Origin: Actinomycetospora sp. NBRC 106375 | GTDB taxonomy: Bacteria > Actinomycetota > Actinomycetes > Mycobacteriales > Pseudonocardiaceae | DNA: 64,000 bases | NCBI RefSeq assembly: GCF_030269665.1 | Contig: NZ_BSTS01000018.1 | Span: 1 to 64,000, forward strand | Direction: 5' to 3' | Part shown: positions 51,299 to 59,356 of the stretch, in pieces | How positions within the stretch are numbered: the stretch's first letter is position 1 | Layout of the letters: every line of letters begins with the position of its first letter | The notes under the pieces: generated by a model | Databases searched by the model: none | Seen by the model: only the letters and a program-made list of their open reading frames with translations | Told to the model about the DNA's origin: nothing | Made by a program: the position numbers and the translations under genes

Positions 51299-51991
51299 GT
51301 GGCCAGCGCTCAGTCGACGACGTCGAAGCGCCGCCTGACCGCCAAGGGCGCCCTGACCCGAGAGCGGATCGTGTCGACGGCCAGCGATCTCATGTACGTG
51401 CAGGGTGTGGAGCGCACGAGTCTCGACGACGTCATCGAAGCCAGTGGCACCGGCAAATCCCAGATGTACCACTACTTCGCCGACAAGTCCGAACTCGTCG
51501 GCGAGGTCGTCCACACCCAGATCGAACGGGTCATCGCGAACCAGGACCCCTTGCTGAGGCGCCTCGACTCGATGCGAGGACTCGAGCGCTGGCGGGACGC
51601 GGTGGTGGCCGGCAATCGCAGCCGACGTGGGGCTCACGGCTGCCCGCTCGGCTCCCTGTCCAGCGAGCTCGCCGATTACTCCGAACCCGCTCGCACCGCA
51701 CTGTCGACCGGGTTCGACGCGTGGGAATCGCTGTTCGCCGACGGGCTCGGACGCATGCAGGAGAAGGGCGAGCTCGACGACGACGCCGACCCTGCCGCCC
51801 TCGCCAGAGGACTCATGGCTGCCCTTCAGGGCGGGCTCCTGCTGGCGCAGGCCAAGCGCGACGCCGACAGCCTCGCCATCGCCTTGGACATGGCGTTGGC
51901 CCACATTCGTGCGCGCACGACGCCGAGTGCCTCGCGACCTCGCGCATCTCGGTCCGACGGCGAGAACGTTCCCGACACCACCGATCACTGA
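51299..51991 (+). CDS. TetR-family regulator, LmrA/YxaF type
   Basis: 230 residues from GTG 51299, with GAGGGAG upstream. HTH TSLDDVIEASGTGKSQMYHYFADKSELV. Ligand domain with GAHGCPLGSLSSELADYSEPAR and GLMAALQGGLLLAQAKRDADSLAIALDMAL. It stands at the edge of the redox block 52-59 kb and carries its own operator-like site. I infer that it represses that block through the recurrent TGTACY-N4-RGTACA palindrome, releasing when a thiol-reactive or quinone-like ligand binds. Confidence 0.85.
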   Translation: MASAQSTTSKRRLTAKGALTRERIVSTASDLMYVQGVERTSLDDVIEASGTGKSQMYHYFADKSELVGEVVHTQIERVIANQDPLLRRLDSMRGLERWRDAVVAGNRSRRGAHGCPLGSLSSELADYSEPARTALSTGFDAWESLFADGLGRMQEKGELDDDADPAALARGLMAALQGGLLLAQAKRDADSLAIALDMALAHIRARTTPSASRPRASRSDGENVPDTTDH

Positions 51992-51996
51992 CTGAC

Positions 51997-52014
51997 ATGT
52001 ACCAACCGGTACAT
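51997..52014. promoter_or_regulatory. perfect palindrome ATGTACC-AACC-GGTACAT
   Basis: 18 bases, 7-bp perfect arms. Member of the recurrent motif, but lying between the convergent stops of tetR (51991) and mtr (52017) rather than at a promoter. Confidence 0.55.
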
Positions 52015-52016
52015 TC

Positions 52017-53372
52017 TCAGGCCTCGAGGAGGGCCTGCTCGACGACTTCGGTGAGGGCAGGGTGGATGTAGAGGACCTGGTGGGCGAGCTCGTCCACGGT
52101 CTGGCCGAGCATCATCCCCTGCACCAGGGGCTGCAGGAGGATCGCGGCCGACGGGCCCATGATGTGGGCCCCGAGCAGCGTGCGACGCTCCGGATCGAGG
52201 ACGAGCTTGACGAAACTGGTGGTGTCCTCGAGGGCCCACCCATAGGCGGCGCCCCCGTAGTCACGCACGACGACGACAGGCTCGAACCCGTTCCGGCGGG
52301 CCTGAGCCTCGGTGAATCCGGCCCCGGCGATCTGCGGGTCGGCGAACACGGCATGAGGCACGACGTCGTGGCGCAACTCCCGGGGCCGGTCGGGATGGGC
52401 GACGTTGTGGGCCACGATCCGCGCCTCGGCGTTGGCCATGTGCTTGAGCTGGAAGTGGTTCGCGTCGTCGCCGAACGCCCACACGCCCGGAACCGCTGTG
52501 CGATAGGCGTCGTCGGTGACGACGTGTCCGTGCTCGTCGATCTCGAGGCCGCCGGCGACCACATCGAGCAGGTCGGTGTTGGGCCGCCGTCCGGTGGCCA
52601 CCAGCAGCGCGGCCGCTTCCACGACCTCGACCTGCCCGTCGCGCTCGAGGGTGACCGCGACGCCGGTGGCGCTGGGGGCGACCGCCGCGACCGCGGTGTG
52701 GAGGCGCACGTCGAGGTGGCGCCGGGCGAGCTCGGTGAAACGGGACGAGATCTGCTCGTCCTCGGCCGCGAGCAGGCGGGGGCCGCGCTCCACCAGCGTG
52801 ATCCGAGCGCCGAAGGCCCCGAAGACGTGGCCCATCTCAGCCGCGATGAAGCCGCCCCCCACGACGATCATCGAGGACGGCACCTCGTCCACCCGCATGA
52901 TCGTGTCCGAGGTGTGGAACGGAACCGAGTCGAGCCCGGGGATCGGTGGGACCACCGGCCGCGACCCCGCGGCGACGACGATGCGCTCGGCGCCGATCTT
53001 CTCGCCGGCAACCTCGAGCACCTTCGGTGACAGGAAGCGGGCCGGCTCGGTGTAGACGTCGATCCCGTTCGCCCGGCGGTACTCGACCGCCTGGTCGTGC
53101 AGCGGGTCGATCCGTCCGAACACCCGCTCGCGGATGGCGGGCCAGTCCACCCGGTTCAGCGTGGCGTGCACCCCCAGACGGCGGGAGTCCGCAACGGAGC
53201 GGGCTGCGTCGGCCGCGACGACGAACATCTTCGACGGGATGCATCCCCGATTGAGGCAGGTGCCCCCGAACCGGCTCGACTCGACGATGGCGCTGCGCCA
53301 GCCGTCGAGCTCCGGCCCGAAGAGCATGTTGCCGCTGCCAGCCCCGATACAGATCAGGTCGTAACTCTTCAT
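52017..53372 (-). CDS. mtr: mycothione reductase
   Basis: 451 residues. FAD-binding GAGSGNM at the N-terminus and redox-active pair in GGTCLNRGCIPSKM (C39 and C44). NADPH-binding VVGGGFIAAEMG is near 170 and VPGVWAFGDD near 300. The C-terminal dimerisation domain has the catalytic-type YIHPALTEVVEQAL. It reduces mycothiol disulfide with NADPH in the cytoplasm. M. tuberculosis Mtr (459) is similar in length. It is last in the run 55424-52017 and 49 bases after the lipoprotein gene. Confidence 0.92.
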   Translation of the reverse strand: MKSYDLICIGAGSGNMLFGPELDGWRSAIVESSRFGGTCLNRGCIPSKMFVVAADAARSVADSRRLGVHATLNRVDWPAIRERVFGRIDPLHDQAVEYRRANGIDVYTEPARFLSPKVLEVAGEKIGAERIVVAAGSRPVVPPIPGLDSVPFHTSDTIMRVDEVPSSMIVVGGGFIAAEMGHVFGAFGARITLVERGPRLLAAEDEQISSRFTELARRHLDVRLHTAVAAVAPSATGVAVTLERDGQVEVVEAAALLVATGRRPNTDLLDVVAGGLEIDEHGHVVTDDAYRTAVPGVWAFGDDANHFQLKHMANAEARIVAHNVAHPDRPRELRHDVVPHAVFADPQIAGAGFTEAQARRNGFEPVVVVRDYGGAAYGWALEDTTSFVKLVLDPERRTLLGAHIMGPSAAILLQPLVQGMMLGQTVDELAHQVLYIHPALTEVVEQALLEA

Positions 53373-53420
53373 GGGGACTCCGTCTCGCTCTGGGTTGGGG
53401 TCTACGGAGGGTCCGGCCGA

Positions 53421-54731
53421 TCACCCGATGGCCACGACGTCGCCGCCGCGGTCGCCCACGATCAGGACGCCGTCGGCGGTCAACGCCGGATAGGAGTCGA
53501 CCGGGTCGCCGACGGCGACGTCGAACAGCACCCGCCCGTCCGGGCCGGCACCGAGCACGTGGCCGTCCTGGGTCGCGAAGTACAGCCGGTGCGCCCGGTC
53601 CACGGCCACCGAGCTCCAGATCTGCTCGGGCGAGGAGAGCTGGTAGCCGGCCACCTCCGCACCGTCGGCGATGTCGAGGACGCGCACGCGTCCGGAGTGG
53701 TCGGCCACGTAGGCCAGGCCGTCCGCCGTCACCGCAGGAGACGAATAGGTGATCACTCGGGCTGTGTTCCAGCGTGGGCTGCCGTCGCGTCGATAGGCCC
53801 ATTCGCGGGATCCGTTGGTTCCGAGCAGCGCGGTGCCGTCCGGGGCGAGGCCGGCCGAGACCTCGGTGATGTCGTCGCGGGGTTCCACGCGCCATGCGAC
53901 CCCCGCCGTCGCCCCGCGGTCGTCGAGCGCGATCAGCGCCGAGTCGGCGGTGGTGTAGATGCGCCCGGATCCGTCAGTGACCACCGACCCGTACGACGTC
54001 GTGCCCACCGCGACCGTCCACGCCACGCGAGGTCCCCTGTCCACGTCGAGCGCGGTGACGTGCCCCCCAGTGTCGCCCACGTAGAGGCGGTGCCCGTCCA
54101 CGCTCGCCGGTGAGGTCGGGCGACCGGGCAACGGTCGGGTCCAGAGCAGCGACCCGGCCGAGGACAGCCCGACCAGCTCGGACCGCCCAGGCGGGCCCCA
54201 GACCACTGTGCCGTTGGGCATCACCAGCGCCGAGGTCGACAGATCGCTGCCACCCCGCCGGCCCGAGGCGTAGGTCCAGCGGTCGGCCCCGGTGGAGGGG
54301 TCGAGGGCGTGGAGCACTCCGAGGTTGGAGGCCGTGTAGACGGTGCCGTCGCGACCCACCACCGGCCCACCGGTGGCCGCACCGCCGAGGCGTCGCCGCC
54401 ACCGCACGGTGCCCGTCGTCGGGCCGTCGCCGCTGCTTGCCGAGCTGTGCCGTGCGTCGTGCAGCGCCGCAGGCCACGGCGACCAGGTCGCCGTACCCGC
54501 GGCCGCAGCGGGGACCGGGTCGAGGGGCGGCCCACCGAGCAGCCGGCCGCCCGCGGGCGGGGCCGCCGCGGGCAGCGTCGACGACGGTGGGACGGGGGTG
54601 GGCGGAGATGACGGGGCGCCGCAGCCGACCAGGACCACGGCGGCCAGTCCAACGGCCAGGAGCACCCGCCCGACCGCACGGCGACCGGTCGCGCGCTCCG
54701 GGTGCATCCCGGACGCGCGCTCCGGCGTCAT
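53421..54731 (-). CDS. PQQ-like beta-propeller lipoprotein
   Basis: 436 residues. ATG 54731 overlaps the stop of the small upstream gene (ATGA); a GTG six bases earlier is less likely. The signal peptide VGRVLLAVGLAAVVLVGCG has a lipobox with the Cys at about residue 37. A Pro/Ala-rich linker leads to seven or so PQQ/WD-like repeats with recurring DGTVYTASNLGVLHALD, GHRLYVGDTGGHVTALD and ADGLAYVADHSGRVRVLD units. It should sit on the outer face of the membrane. No PQQ ligands are certain, so a scaffold role is as likely as a dehydrogenase. Confidence 0.75.
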   Translation of the reverse strand: MTPERASGMHPERATGRRAVGRVLLAVGLAAVVLVGCGAPSSPPTPVPPSSTLPAAAPPAGGRLLGGPPLDPVPAAAAGTATWSPWPAALHDARHSSASSGDGPTTGTVRWRRRLGGAATGGPVVGRDGTVYTASNLGVLHALDPSTGADRWTYASGRRGGSDLSTSALVMPNGTVVWGPPGRSELVGLSSAGSLLWTRPLPGRPTSPASVDGHRLYVGDTGGHVTALDVDRGPRVAWTVAVGTTSYGSVVTDGSGRIYTTADSALIALDDRGATAGVAWRVEPRDDITEVSAGLAPDGTALLGTNGSREWAYRRDGSPRWNTARVITYSSPAVTADGLAYVADHSGRVRVLDIADGAEVAGYQLSSPEQIWSSVAVDRAHRLYFATQDGHVLGAGPDGRVLFDVAVGDPVDSYPALTADGVLIVGDRGGDVVAIG

Positions 54732-54898
54732 CGACACGACGGGCCGACGGCGAGCAGGGCTTCGTCGGCGACCTCGGCGCGGTCAGCGCCGAGCGCGCGA
54801 TGCTCGGCCTCGCGCCATCGTTCGAATGCGCGCCGAACCTCCGGATGGGCCGGTAGTCGGCGCATCCCGTCGGCGACGTCCCTGCCGAGCAGGCTCAT
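54728..54898 (-). CDS. small hypothetical protein
   Basis: 56 residues, MSLLGRDVADGMRRLPAHPE onward, helical and charged, no membrane segment. An AGGTGA-like site precedes ATG 54898, and the stop is fused to the ATG of the lipoprotein gene (ATGA). It lies 47 bases after the peroxidase-like gene. Family not recognised. Confidence 0.45.
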   Translation of the reverse strand: MSLLGRDVADGMRRLPAHPEVRRAFERWREAEHRALGADRAEVADEALLAVGPSCR

Positions 54899-54944
54899 CG
54901 TCACCTGTCCGCACGGGTCAGCAGCACCCGGGCGGCCTCGAGCT

Positions 54945-55424
54945 TCACGACTGCGCCTGGATGTGGCGCACCAGGCCGGCCACGTCGTCGGCGACCAGCC
55001 GGCCAATGGCGCCGCTGGAGTAGACCGCGGTCACCACGGCGCCCTCCGGTGTCAGCACGAACCCGGTCGGCTGCAGGTAGGGCGGGTCGTCGTTGGTGTA
55101 GGCGCCTACCAGCGCGGACACCTTCGCGGCGTCGGCGCTGTGCCCGACAGGGAACTCGAGACGGCGCTTCTCGGCCAGGGCCGCGCTGGTCTCCTCATCG
55201 TCGACCGACAGAGCCGCGACCTTGATGTCGAGCTCGGCGAAGGTCTTGGAGGCCCGGGCGAACCGGCCCAGCTGGGCGTTGCAGTACGGACACCACGACC
55301 CGCGGTAGAGGAGTACCACCCCCCACGACCCGGCCAGCGCCGCGGGAAGCAGGAGCCTTCCACCACCCACCGCCGGGACCTCGAGCTCCGGGAGCACCTC
55401 ACCGTTCTGCAGCACCGCCACCAC
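54945..55424 (-). CDS. thioredoxin-fold peroxidase/AhpC-TSA-type redoxin
   Basis: 159 residues from a GTG at 55424. It has LYRGSWCPYCNAQLGRF, with a CPYC pair near residues 45-48, then the AhpC/TSA-like strand IKVAALSVDDEETS and DPPYLQPTGFVLTPEGAVV. Likely a thiol-dependent peroxidase or disulfide-reducing protein in the cytoplasm. It is the first gene of the run ending with mycothione reductase, and the palindrome at 55476-55491 lies about 50 bases upstream of it, so it is probably under that operator. Confidence 0.75.
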   Translation of the reverse strand: MVAVLQNGEVLPELEVPAVGGGRLLLPAALAGSWGVVLLYRGSWCPYCNAQLGRFARASKTFAELDIKVAALSVDDEETSAALAEKRRLEFPVGHSADAAKVSALVGAYTNDDPPYLQPTGFVLTPEGAVVTAVYSSGAIGRLVADDVAGLVRHIQAQS

Positions 55425-55475
55425 CTGGCTCGAGTCGAGTACGACCTCGCCCGACTAGCGTCGCTGGGAGAATTA

Positions 55476-55491
55476 TGTACTGTCAAGTACA
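55476..55491. promoter_or_regulatory. perfect palindrome TGTACT-GTCA-AGTACA
   Basis: 16 bases, 6-bp perfect arms, in the divergent gap between the peroxidase-like gene (start 55424, leftward) and the leader and FMN-protein genes (55512 and 55586, rightward). Best-placed member of the motif for controlling two promoters at once. Confidence 0.7.
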
Positions 55492-55511
55492 AACCAGGGT
55501 GAGGGGTCTCG

Positions 55512-55589
55512 ATGACACCGAACGACCAGCCCCTCGGGCTCGAGGCGCGTACGGTCGGCCGCACCGTCAGCCGGGCGGTCGCGGCGTGA
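55512..55589 (+). CDS. 25-residue leader open frame coupled to the next gene
   Basis: ATG 55512 has GAGGGG five bases upstream and opens MTPNDQPLGLEARTVGRTVS then RAVAA, ending at TGA 55587-55589. This overlaps the GTG start at 55586 (GTGA). The good ribosome site and the overlap suggest a translated leader, but a peptide function is not shown. The downstream gene has no separate site of its own. Confidence 0.4.
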   Translation: MTPNDQPLGLEARTVGRTVSRAVAA

Positions 55590-57226
55590 GTGCCCTCGCG
55601 TTCCGACAGGGCGTCCGACGGTGGATCGCTCGCGCCACGACCCTTCGGTACGTGGCGGCACTGACCCTCGTGACACTCGCCGCCGCGGCGGTGCTGGGCG
55701 CCCTGCTCGCCGGCCCATGGTGGTGGCTCGTCGCGGTGCCGTTCGCCGCAATCGCCGCTCTCGCCGTGGCTGACCTGTCCCAGCGCCGCCACTCGGTGCT
55801 GCGCAACTACCCCGTACTGGGACACCTGCGATTCCTCGCCGAGGCGATCCGACCGGAGCTGCAGCAGTACTTCGTCGAGCTCGACTACGACGGGCGGCCC
55901 TTCGACCGGGACACCCGCACCACGGTGTACGAACGGTCCAAGGGGAACAGGGGCCACGAGCCGTTCGGCAGCGGACGCGACGTCTACGCGACCGGCGCCG
56001 AGTCGTTCGTCCACTCGATGACCCCGGCCCGGGTTCCGCCGACACCGCCGCGGGTGCGCGTCGGTGGGCCGGAGTGCACGGTCCCCTACGACATGGCGTT
56101 GCTGAACATCTCCGCCATGAGCTTCGGCTCGCTGTCGGCCAACGCGGTGCTGGCGATGGCGAGAGGTGCCGCGGCCGGCGGGTTCGCGATGGACACCGGG
56201 GAGGGCGGCCTCTCCGAGTACCACCTGCGTCACGGCGCCGACCTGATCTGGGAGCTCGGTACCGGCTACTTCGGCGCCCGGAGCGCCGACGGCGGGTTCG
56301 ACCCCGCCGCCTTCGCCGACCAGGCGGCCCACCCCACGGTGCGCGCCGTGGAGCTCAAGCTGTCCCAGGGCGCCAAGCCGGGACTCGGTGGCGTCCTCCC
56401 CGGCGTCAAGGTCACCGCCGAGATCGCCGCCGCCCGAGGTGTGCCCGCCCGGCAGACCGTGGTGTCCCCACCCTTCCATCGCGTGTTCTCCACCCCGCGG
56501 GAGCTGGTGACGTTCCTGGCCCGCATGCGCGATCTCGCCGGCGGCAAGCCGGTCGGGATCAAGCTGTGCGTGGGATCCCGGCGCGACGTGCTCGCGATCG
56601 TCAAGGCGTGGCGGGCCGAGGGCGTAGGCCCGGACTTCGTCGTCGTCGACGGATCCGAGGGCGGGACCGGGGCGGCGCCGCTGGAGTTCCTCGACCATGT
56701 CGGGACCCCGCTCACGGAAGGCCTGATCACCGTGAACAACGCCCTGGTCGGAGCTGGGCTGCGGGAGCAGGTCCGCGTCGGGGCCTCTGGCAAGGTCGCC
56801 ACCGGGGCCGACGTGGTCAAGCGTCTGGTCCAAGGCGCCGACTACACGAACGCGGCGCGAGCGATGATGTTCGCCGTGGGCTGCATCCAGGCCCAACGCT
56901 GTCACACCAACACCTGCCCCACCGGCGTGGCCACCCAGGACCCGCGCCGGGCGCGCGCCCTGCACGTACCCGACAAGGCCACGCGCGTCCGGCAGCTCCA
57001 GGCCGGCACCGTCGCCTCGGCGATGGAGATCATCGCGGCGATGGGGGTGCGACACCCCGAGCAGCTGCACCCCGCGATGCTGCGTCGGCGTACCGAGCCC
57101 GGCGTCATGCGAACCTACGCCGAGATCTACGACTGGCTGGCCCCCGGAGAGCTCCTGTGCGAGCCGCCCGCGGCCTGGGCCGCCGATTGGGCCGCCGCGG
57201 ATCCCGACGCGTTCGCCCTCGCCTGA
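55586..57226 (+). CDS. membrane-anchored FMN/3Fe-4S glutamate-synthase-like oxidoreductase
   Basis: 546 residues from GTG 55586. Two N-terminal transmembrane helices (LRYVAALTLVTLAAAAVLGALL and WWWLVAVPFAAIAALAV) precede an FMN-binding glutamate-synthase (GltB central) type domain. Visible are NISAMSFGSLSANAV, the segment DTGEGGLSEYH, VVDGSEGGTGAAP and the cluster CIQAQRCHTNTCPTG, whose C-x5-C-x4-C spacing is that of a 3Fe-4S cluster. The amidotransferase and NADPH parts of real glutamate synthase are absent. The role is probably another FMN-linked redox step. Under the palindrome at 55476. Confidence 0.8.
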   Translation: MSALAFRQGVRRWIARATTLRYVAALTLVTLAAAAVLGALLAGPWWWLVAVPFAAIAALAVADLSQRRHSVLRNYPVLGHLRFLAEAIRPELQQYFVELDYDGRPFDRDTRTTVYERSKGNRGHEPFGSGRDVYATGAESFVHSMTPARVPPTPPRVRVGGPECTVPYDMALLNISAMSFGSLSANAVLAMARGAAAGGFAMDTGEGGLSEYHLRHGADLIWELGTGYFGARSADGGFDPAAFADQAAHPTVRAVELKLSQGAKPGLGGVLPGVKVTAEIAAARGVPARQTVVSPPFHRVFSTPRELVTFLARMRDLAGGKPVGIKLCVGSRRDVLAIVKAWRAEGVGPDFVVVDGSEGGTGAAPLEFLDHVGTPLTEGLITVNNALVGAGLREQVRVGASGKVATGADVVKRLVQGADYTNAARAMMFAVGCIQAQRCHTNTCPTGVATQDPRRARALHVPDKATRVRQLQAGTVASAMEIIAAMGVRHPEQLHPAMLRRRTEPGVMRTYAEIYDWLAPGELLCEPPAAWAADWAAADPDAFALA

Positions 57227-57270
57227 TCGCATCGCGCGGAGACTCGGAGGCCGACAGAGCGAGCGGTTTC

Positions 57271-57286
57271 TGTACCGTTCGGTACC
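57271..57286. promoter_or_regulatory. near-perfect palindrome TGTACC-GTTC-GGTACC
   Basis: 5-bp arms are perfect and the sixth base mismatches. It lies in the gap between the stops of the FMN protein (57226) and the patatin gene (57347), so like 51997 it is not at an obvious promoter. Confidence 0.45.
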
Positions 57287-57346
57287 CCTTAGGACGAGGC
57301 GGATTGAGTCCAGAAACCGACTGCGACTCCGTGGCCGTGAGACGGG

Positions 57347-58228
57347 TCAGGAGTCCGCAACGGGTTGCCGAGTGATCGAGCCGCCCGCGTGGGGGTGCGG
57401 GAGCATCGCGGTCGCGACCTCGGGCGGGCATCCCCGTGCGAGCCAGGTCCGGGTCGAGGTGCGGGCGCTGTCGATGAGCTCGTCGGCTCGGGAGAAATCA
57501 GCCGGGGAGACCGACAGGGGACACAGCGACGGCACGACCCGCAGGTCTACCTGGTCGCGATAGCGCTCGAGGTCTGGGGCCAGTCGTTGGTGGACGAGCA
57601 GGGTCAACCCGTGCAGAGCCATCCCGGTCGCGGTCGTCGGCAGCGCCGGCACCGCGCACGGGTAGCCGGCGGGCAACACCCAGACCGTGTCGGCGCCCAG
57701 GCCGACCGCATGACTGATCGAGCAGTTGTCGACCACCCCACCGTCGATGAACCACCGGTCCCCGATCGCCACCGGAGCGAAGACGCCGGGAATGGCCGCA
57801 CTGGCCAGGACGGCGTCCACCGCCGAGCCGGTCGAGAGCAGGGTGCTCTGCCCGCTCTGAGCGTCGACGGCCACCACGTGCAGCGGTGTCGTGGCGTCCT
57901 CGATCCGCTCGAACCGCACGTGCTCGTCGAGCAGCGAGCGCAACCTGTGCTGGGACACCAGGCCGCTGCGCCGACCCGACGCAGCGAGCAGACCCCACCA
58001 CGGGCTGGACGGGAAGATGTCCGCCCGGCGCAGCCCGCGCCAGACGCCGGCCAGCCGTTCGACGCCCGCGAGCCCCGGATCCCCGGCGATCCACGCCGCG
58101 TTGATCGCTCCCACGCTGGTCCCGATGACCACGTCGAACGCGACGCCGGCCTCGGCCAGTCCCGCGAGCATCCCGACCTGCACCGCTCCGAGGCTGCCGC
58201 CGCCCGAGAGCACGAGCACGGTACTCAC
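57347..58228 (-). CDS. patatin-like phospholipase
   Basis: 293 residues from GTG 58228. Patatin signatures are VLSGGGSLGAVQVGML (oxyanion Gly-rich loop), nucleophile GTSVG (Ser about residue 38) and the Asp in the DGG motif of RWFIDGGVVDN, giving the Ser-Asp dyad. It would hydrolyse phospholipids or acylglycerols in the cytoplasm. Eight bases after the nitroreductase-like gene, so clearly cotranscribed with it. Confidence 0.85.
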   Translation of the reverse strand: MSTVLVLSGGGSLGAVQVGMLAGLAEAGVAFDVVIGTSVGAINAAWIAGDPGLAGVERLAGVWRGLRRADIFPSSPWWGLLAASGRRSGLVSQHRLRSLLDEHVRFERIEDATTPLHVVAVDAQSGQSTLLSTGSAVDAVLASAAIPGVFAPVAIGDRWFIDGGVVDNCSISHAVGLGADTVWVLPAGYPCAVPALPTTATGMALHGLTLLVHQRLAPDLERYRDQVDLRVVPSLCPLSVSPADFSRADELIDSARTSTRTWLARGCPPEVATAMLPHPHAGGSITRQPVADS

Positions 58229-58236
58229 GCCCGCCC

Positions 58237-58965
58237 TCAGTGATGCTGGCGCCGGCTGCCGCCGTGCCAGTCCTCGGACAGCCCGACCTGGTCCTCGGTC
58301 ACCCCGAACGAGGGCAGCTGCGGCCGCTCACGCAGGCTGCGCTTGAGCTCGGAGAACCCTGCGAAGCGCGCCAGTCCGATCACGTGGTCCCACAGCTCGC
58401 CGGCCTGCGTGTCGGTGGGCATCCGGCTGATCACCGGCCCGAAGAAGGCGACGCCGTCGGGGGGCTCGAATTGCAGGATCGGCGTCCCGACGTCCTTGCC
58501 GGTCAGGGCCAGCGCCTCGTCGGTCTCGGCCTGGATGATGCTGTCCCAGGTGGCCTCGTCGAGCGCGTCGGCCAACTCGGCCGGCAACCCGGCCTGCTCG
58601 AGGATCGGCGCGACGAACGCCCGGGTCCCCCGCCGGCCGCCGTCCCCGGAGCCGTCCGTCGGGAGCGGACGCTCGAAGACGTGGTCGCCCATGGCCGCGT
58701 AGAGGTCGTCGAGGGCGTCACTGCCGTGCTCGGCGCGGGTGCGCGCGGCGACCCGCAGCAGCCGCAGGCCCGCGGTGTGACCGGCCTCGTAGTCCGGCGG
58801 GAACTGAGCGTCGTAGTCGACATGAGCGTTGAGCAGCCGCAGCGAGATGAAGCGCCAGTTCACCGCGTGGGCCCGCTGGGCTCGGACCTGACGCACCCAT
58901 TTGCTCGTCATCCAGCAGAACGGGCAGACCGGGTCGAAGTAGAAGTCGATGTCGCCGAGAGGCAT
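58237..58965 (-). CDS. DsbA-fold mycothiol-dependent nitroreductase-like protein (Rv2466c type)
   Basis: 242 residues from ATG 58965 (or GTG 58968). The thioredoxin-fold start FYFDPVCPFCWMTSKWV has a CPFC active pair (Rv2466c has CPWC). Further Rv2466c-like parts are SLRLLN, LDDLYAAMGDHVF, GKDVGTPIL, GVAFFGPVISRMP and FSELKRS. Such enzymes reduce nitro compounds or disulfides using mycothiol, which fits the nearby mycothione reductase. The palindrome-like site 59008-59025 lies about 45 bases upstream. Confidence 0.85.
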   Translation of the reverse strand: MPLGDIDFYFDPVCPFCWMTSKWVRQVRAQRAHAVNWRFISLRLLNAHVDYDAQFPPDYEAGHTAGLRLLRVAARTRAEHGSDALDDLYAAMGDHVFERPLPTDGSGDGGRRGTRAFVAPILEQAGLPAELADALDEATWDSIIQAETDEALALTGKDVGTPILQFEPPDGVAFFGPVISRMPTDTQAGELWDHVIGLARFAGFSELKRSLRERPQLPSFGVTEDQVGLSEDWHGGSRRQHH

Positions 58966-59007
58966 CACCGCAGCCTAGTGGCCGAGGCGCTCACGGCAAC
59001 CAGAAAA

Positions 59008-59025
59008 ATGTACCCTCTAGGACAT
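59008..59025. promoter_or_regulatory. imperfect palindrome ATGTACC-CTCT-AGGACAT
   Basis: Five of seven arm positions match. It lies 43 bases upstream of the nitroreductase-like start and is the weaker of two sites in this gap. Confidence 0.5.
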
Positions 59026-59109
59026 CTACCCGGTCAGCGACCTCAGGACGAAGATGCCGCCTGAGCGCGCCTGACCCAGGTACGCCACGACGATCGCGAC
59101 GTCCATCTG

Positions 59110-59127
59110 ATGTACTGGTGAGTACAT
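59110..59127. promoter_or_regulatory. perfect palindrome ATGTACT-GGTG-AGTACAT
   Basis: 18 bases with perfect 7-bp arms, 145 bases upstream of the nitroreductase-like gene and 85 bases from the weaker site. Together they may form a two-site operator. Confidence 0.65.
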
Positions 59128-59251
59128 CTGCGAGTCCGGCGCGATCCGACAACACAGGACGACCCGTCGACCAGTAGATGCGCTACGACCGAACCCAGCC
59201 ACCCCTGCCTCAGCGGTCAGGACTGGTGATCTTCTCAGCGGCACGGATTGC

Positions 59252-59356
59252 GGACCGCTTAGGCCACGCTCCGGGCTGTCACAGCGCACCACAGATGATG
59301 ATCGCCAGCCTTGGGCACCACTACTGACCAGCACGAACGTCCACCAGACGTCACCG
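59252..59356. repeat. interspersed repeat, copy C
   Basis: GGACCGCTTA, TGATGATCG, GGCAC, ACTGACCAGCACGAACG, CACC and GACGTCACC appear in the same order as in copy B. Its right end touches the truncated 3' end of the chimeric gene at 59351, so its arrival may have cut that gene. Confidence 0.6.

Larger units (their letters stand above)
58966..59350. other. regulatory and repeat-bearing intergenic region
   Basis: 385 bases without a gene. From left to right it holds two copies of the recurrent palindrome (59008-59025 and 59110-59127) and then interspersed repeat copy C (59252-59356). Confidence 0.6.

Noticed and set aside
55586-57226. Glutamate synthase large subunit (gltB)
   Set aside because: Only the FMN/3Fe-4S domain is present. 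The glutamine amidotransferase domain and a small subunit are missing, and membrane helices are added.
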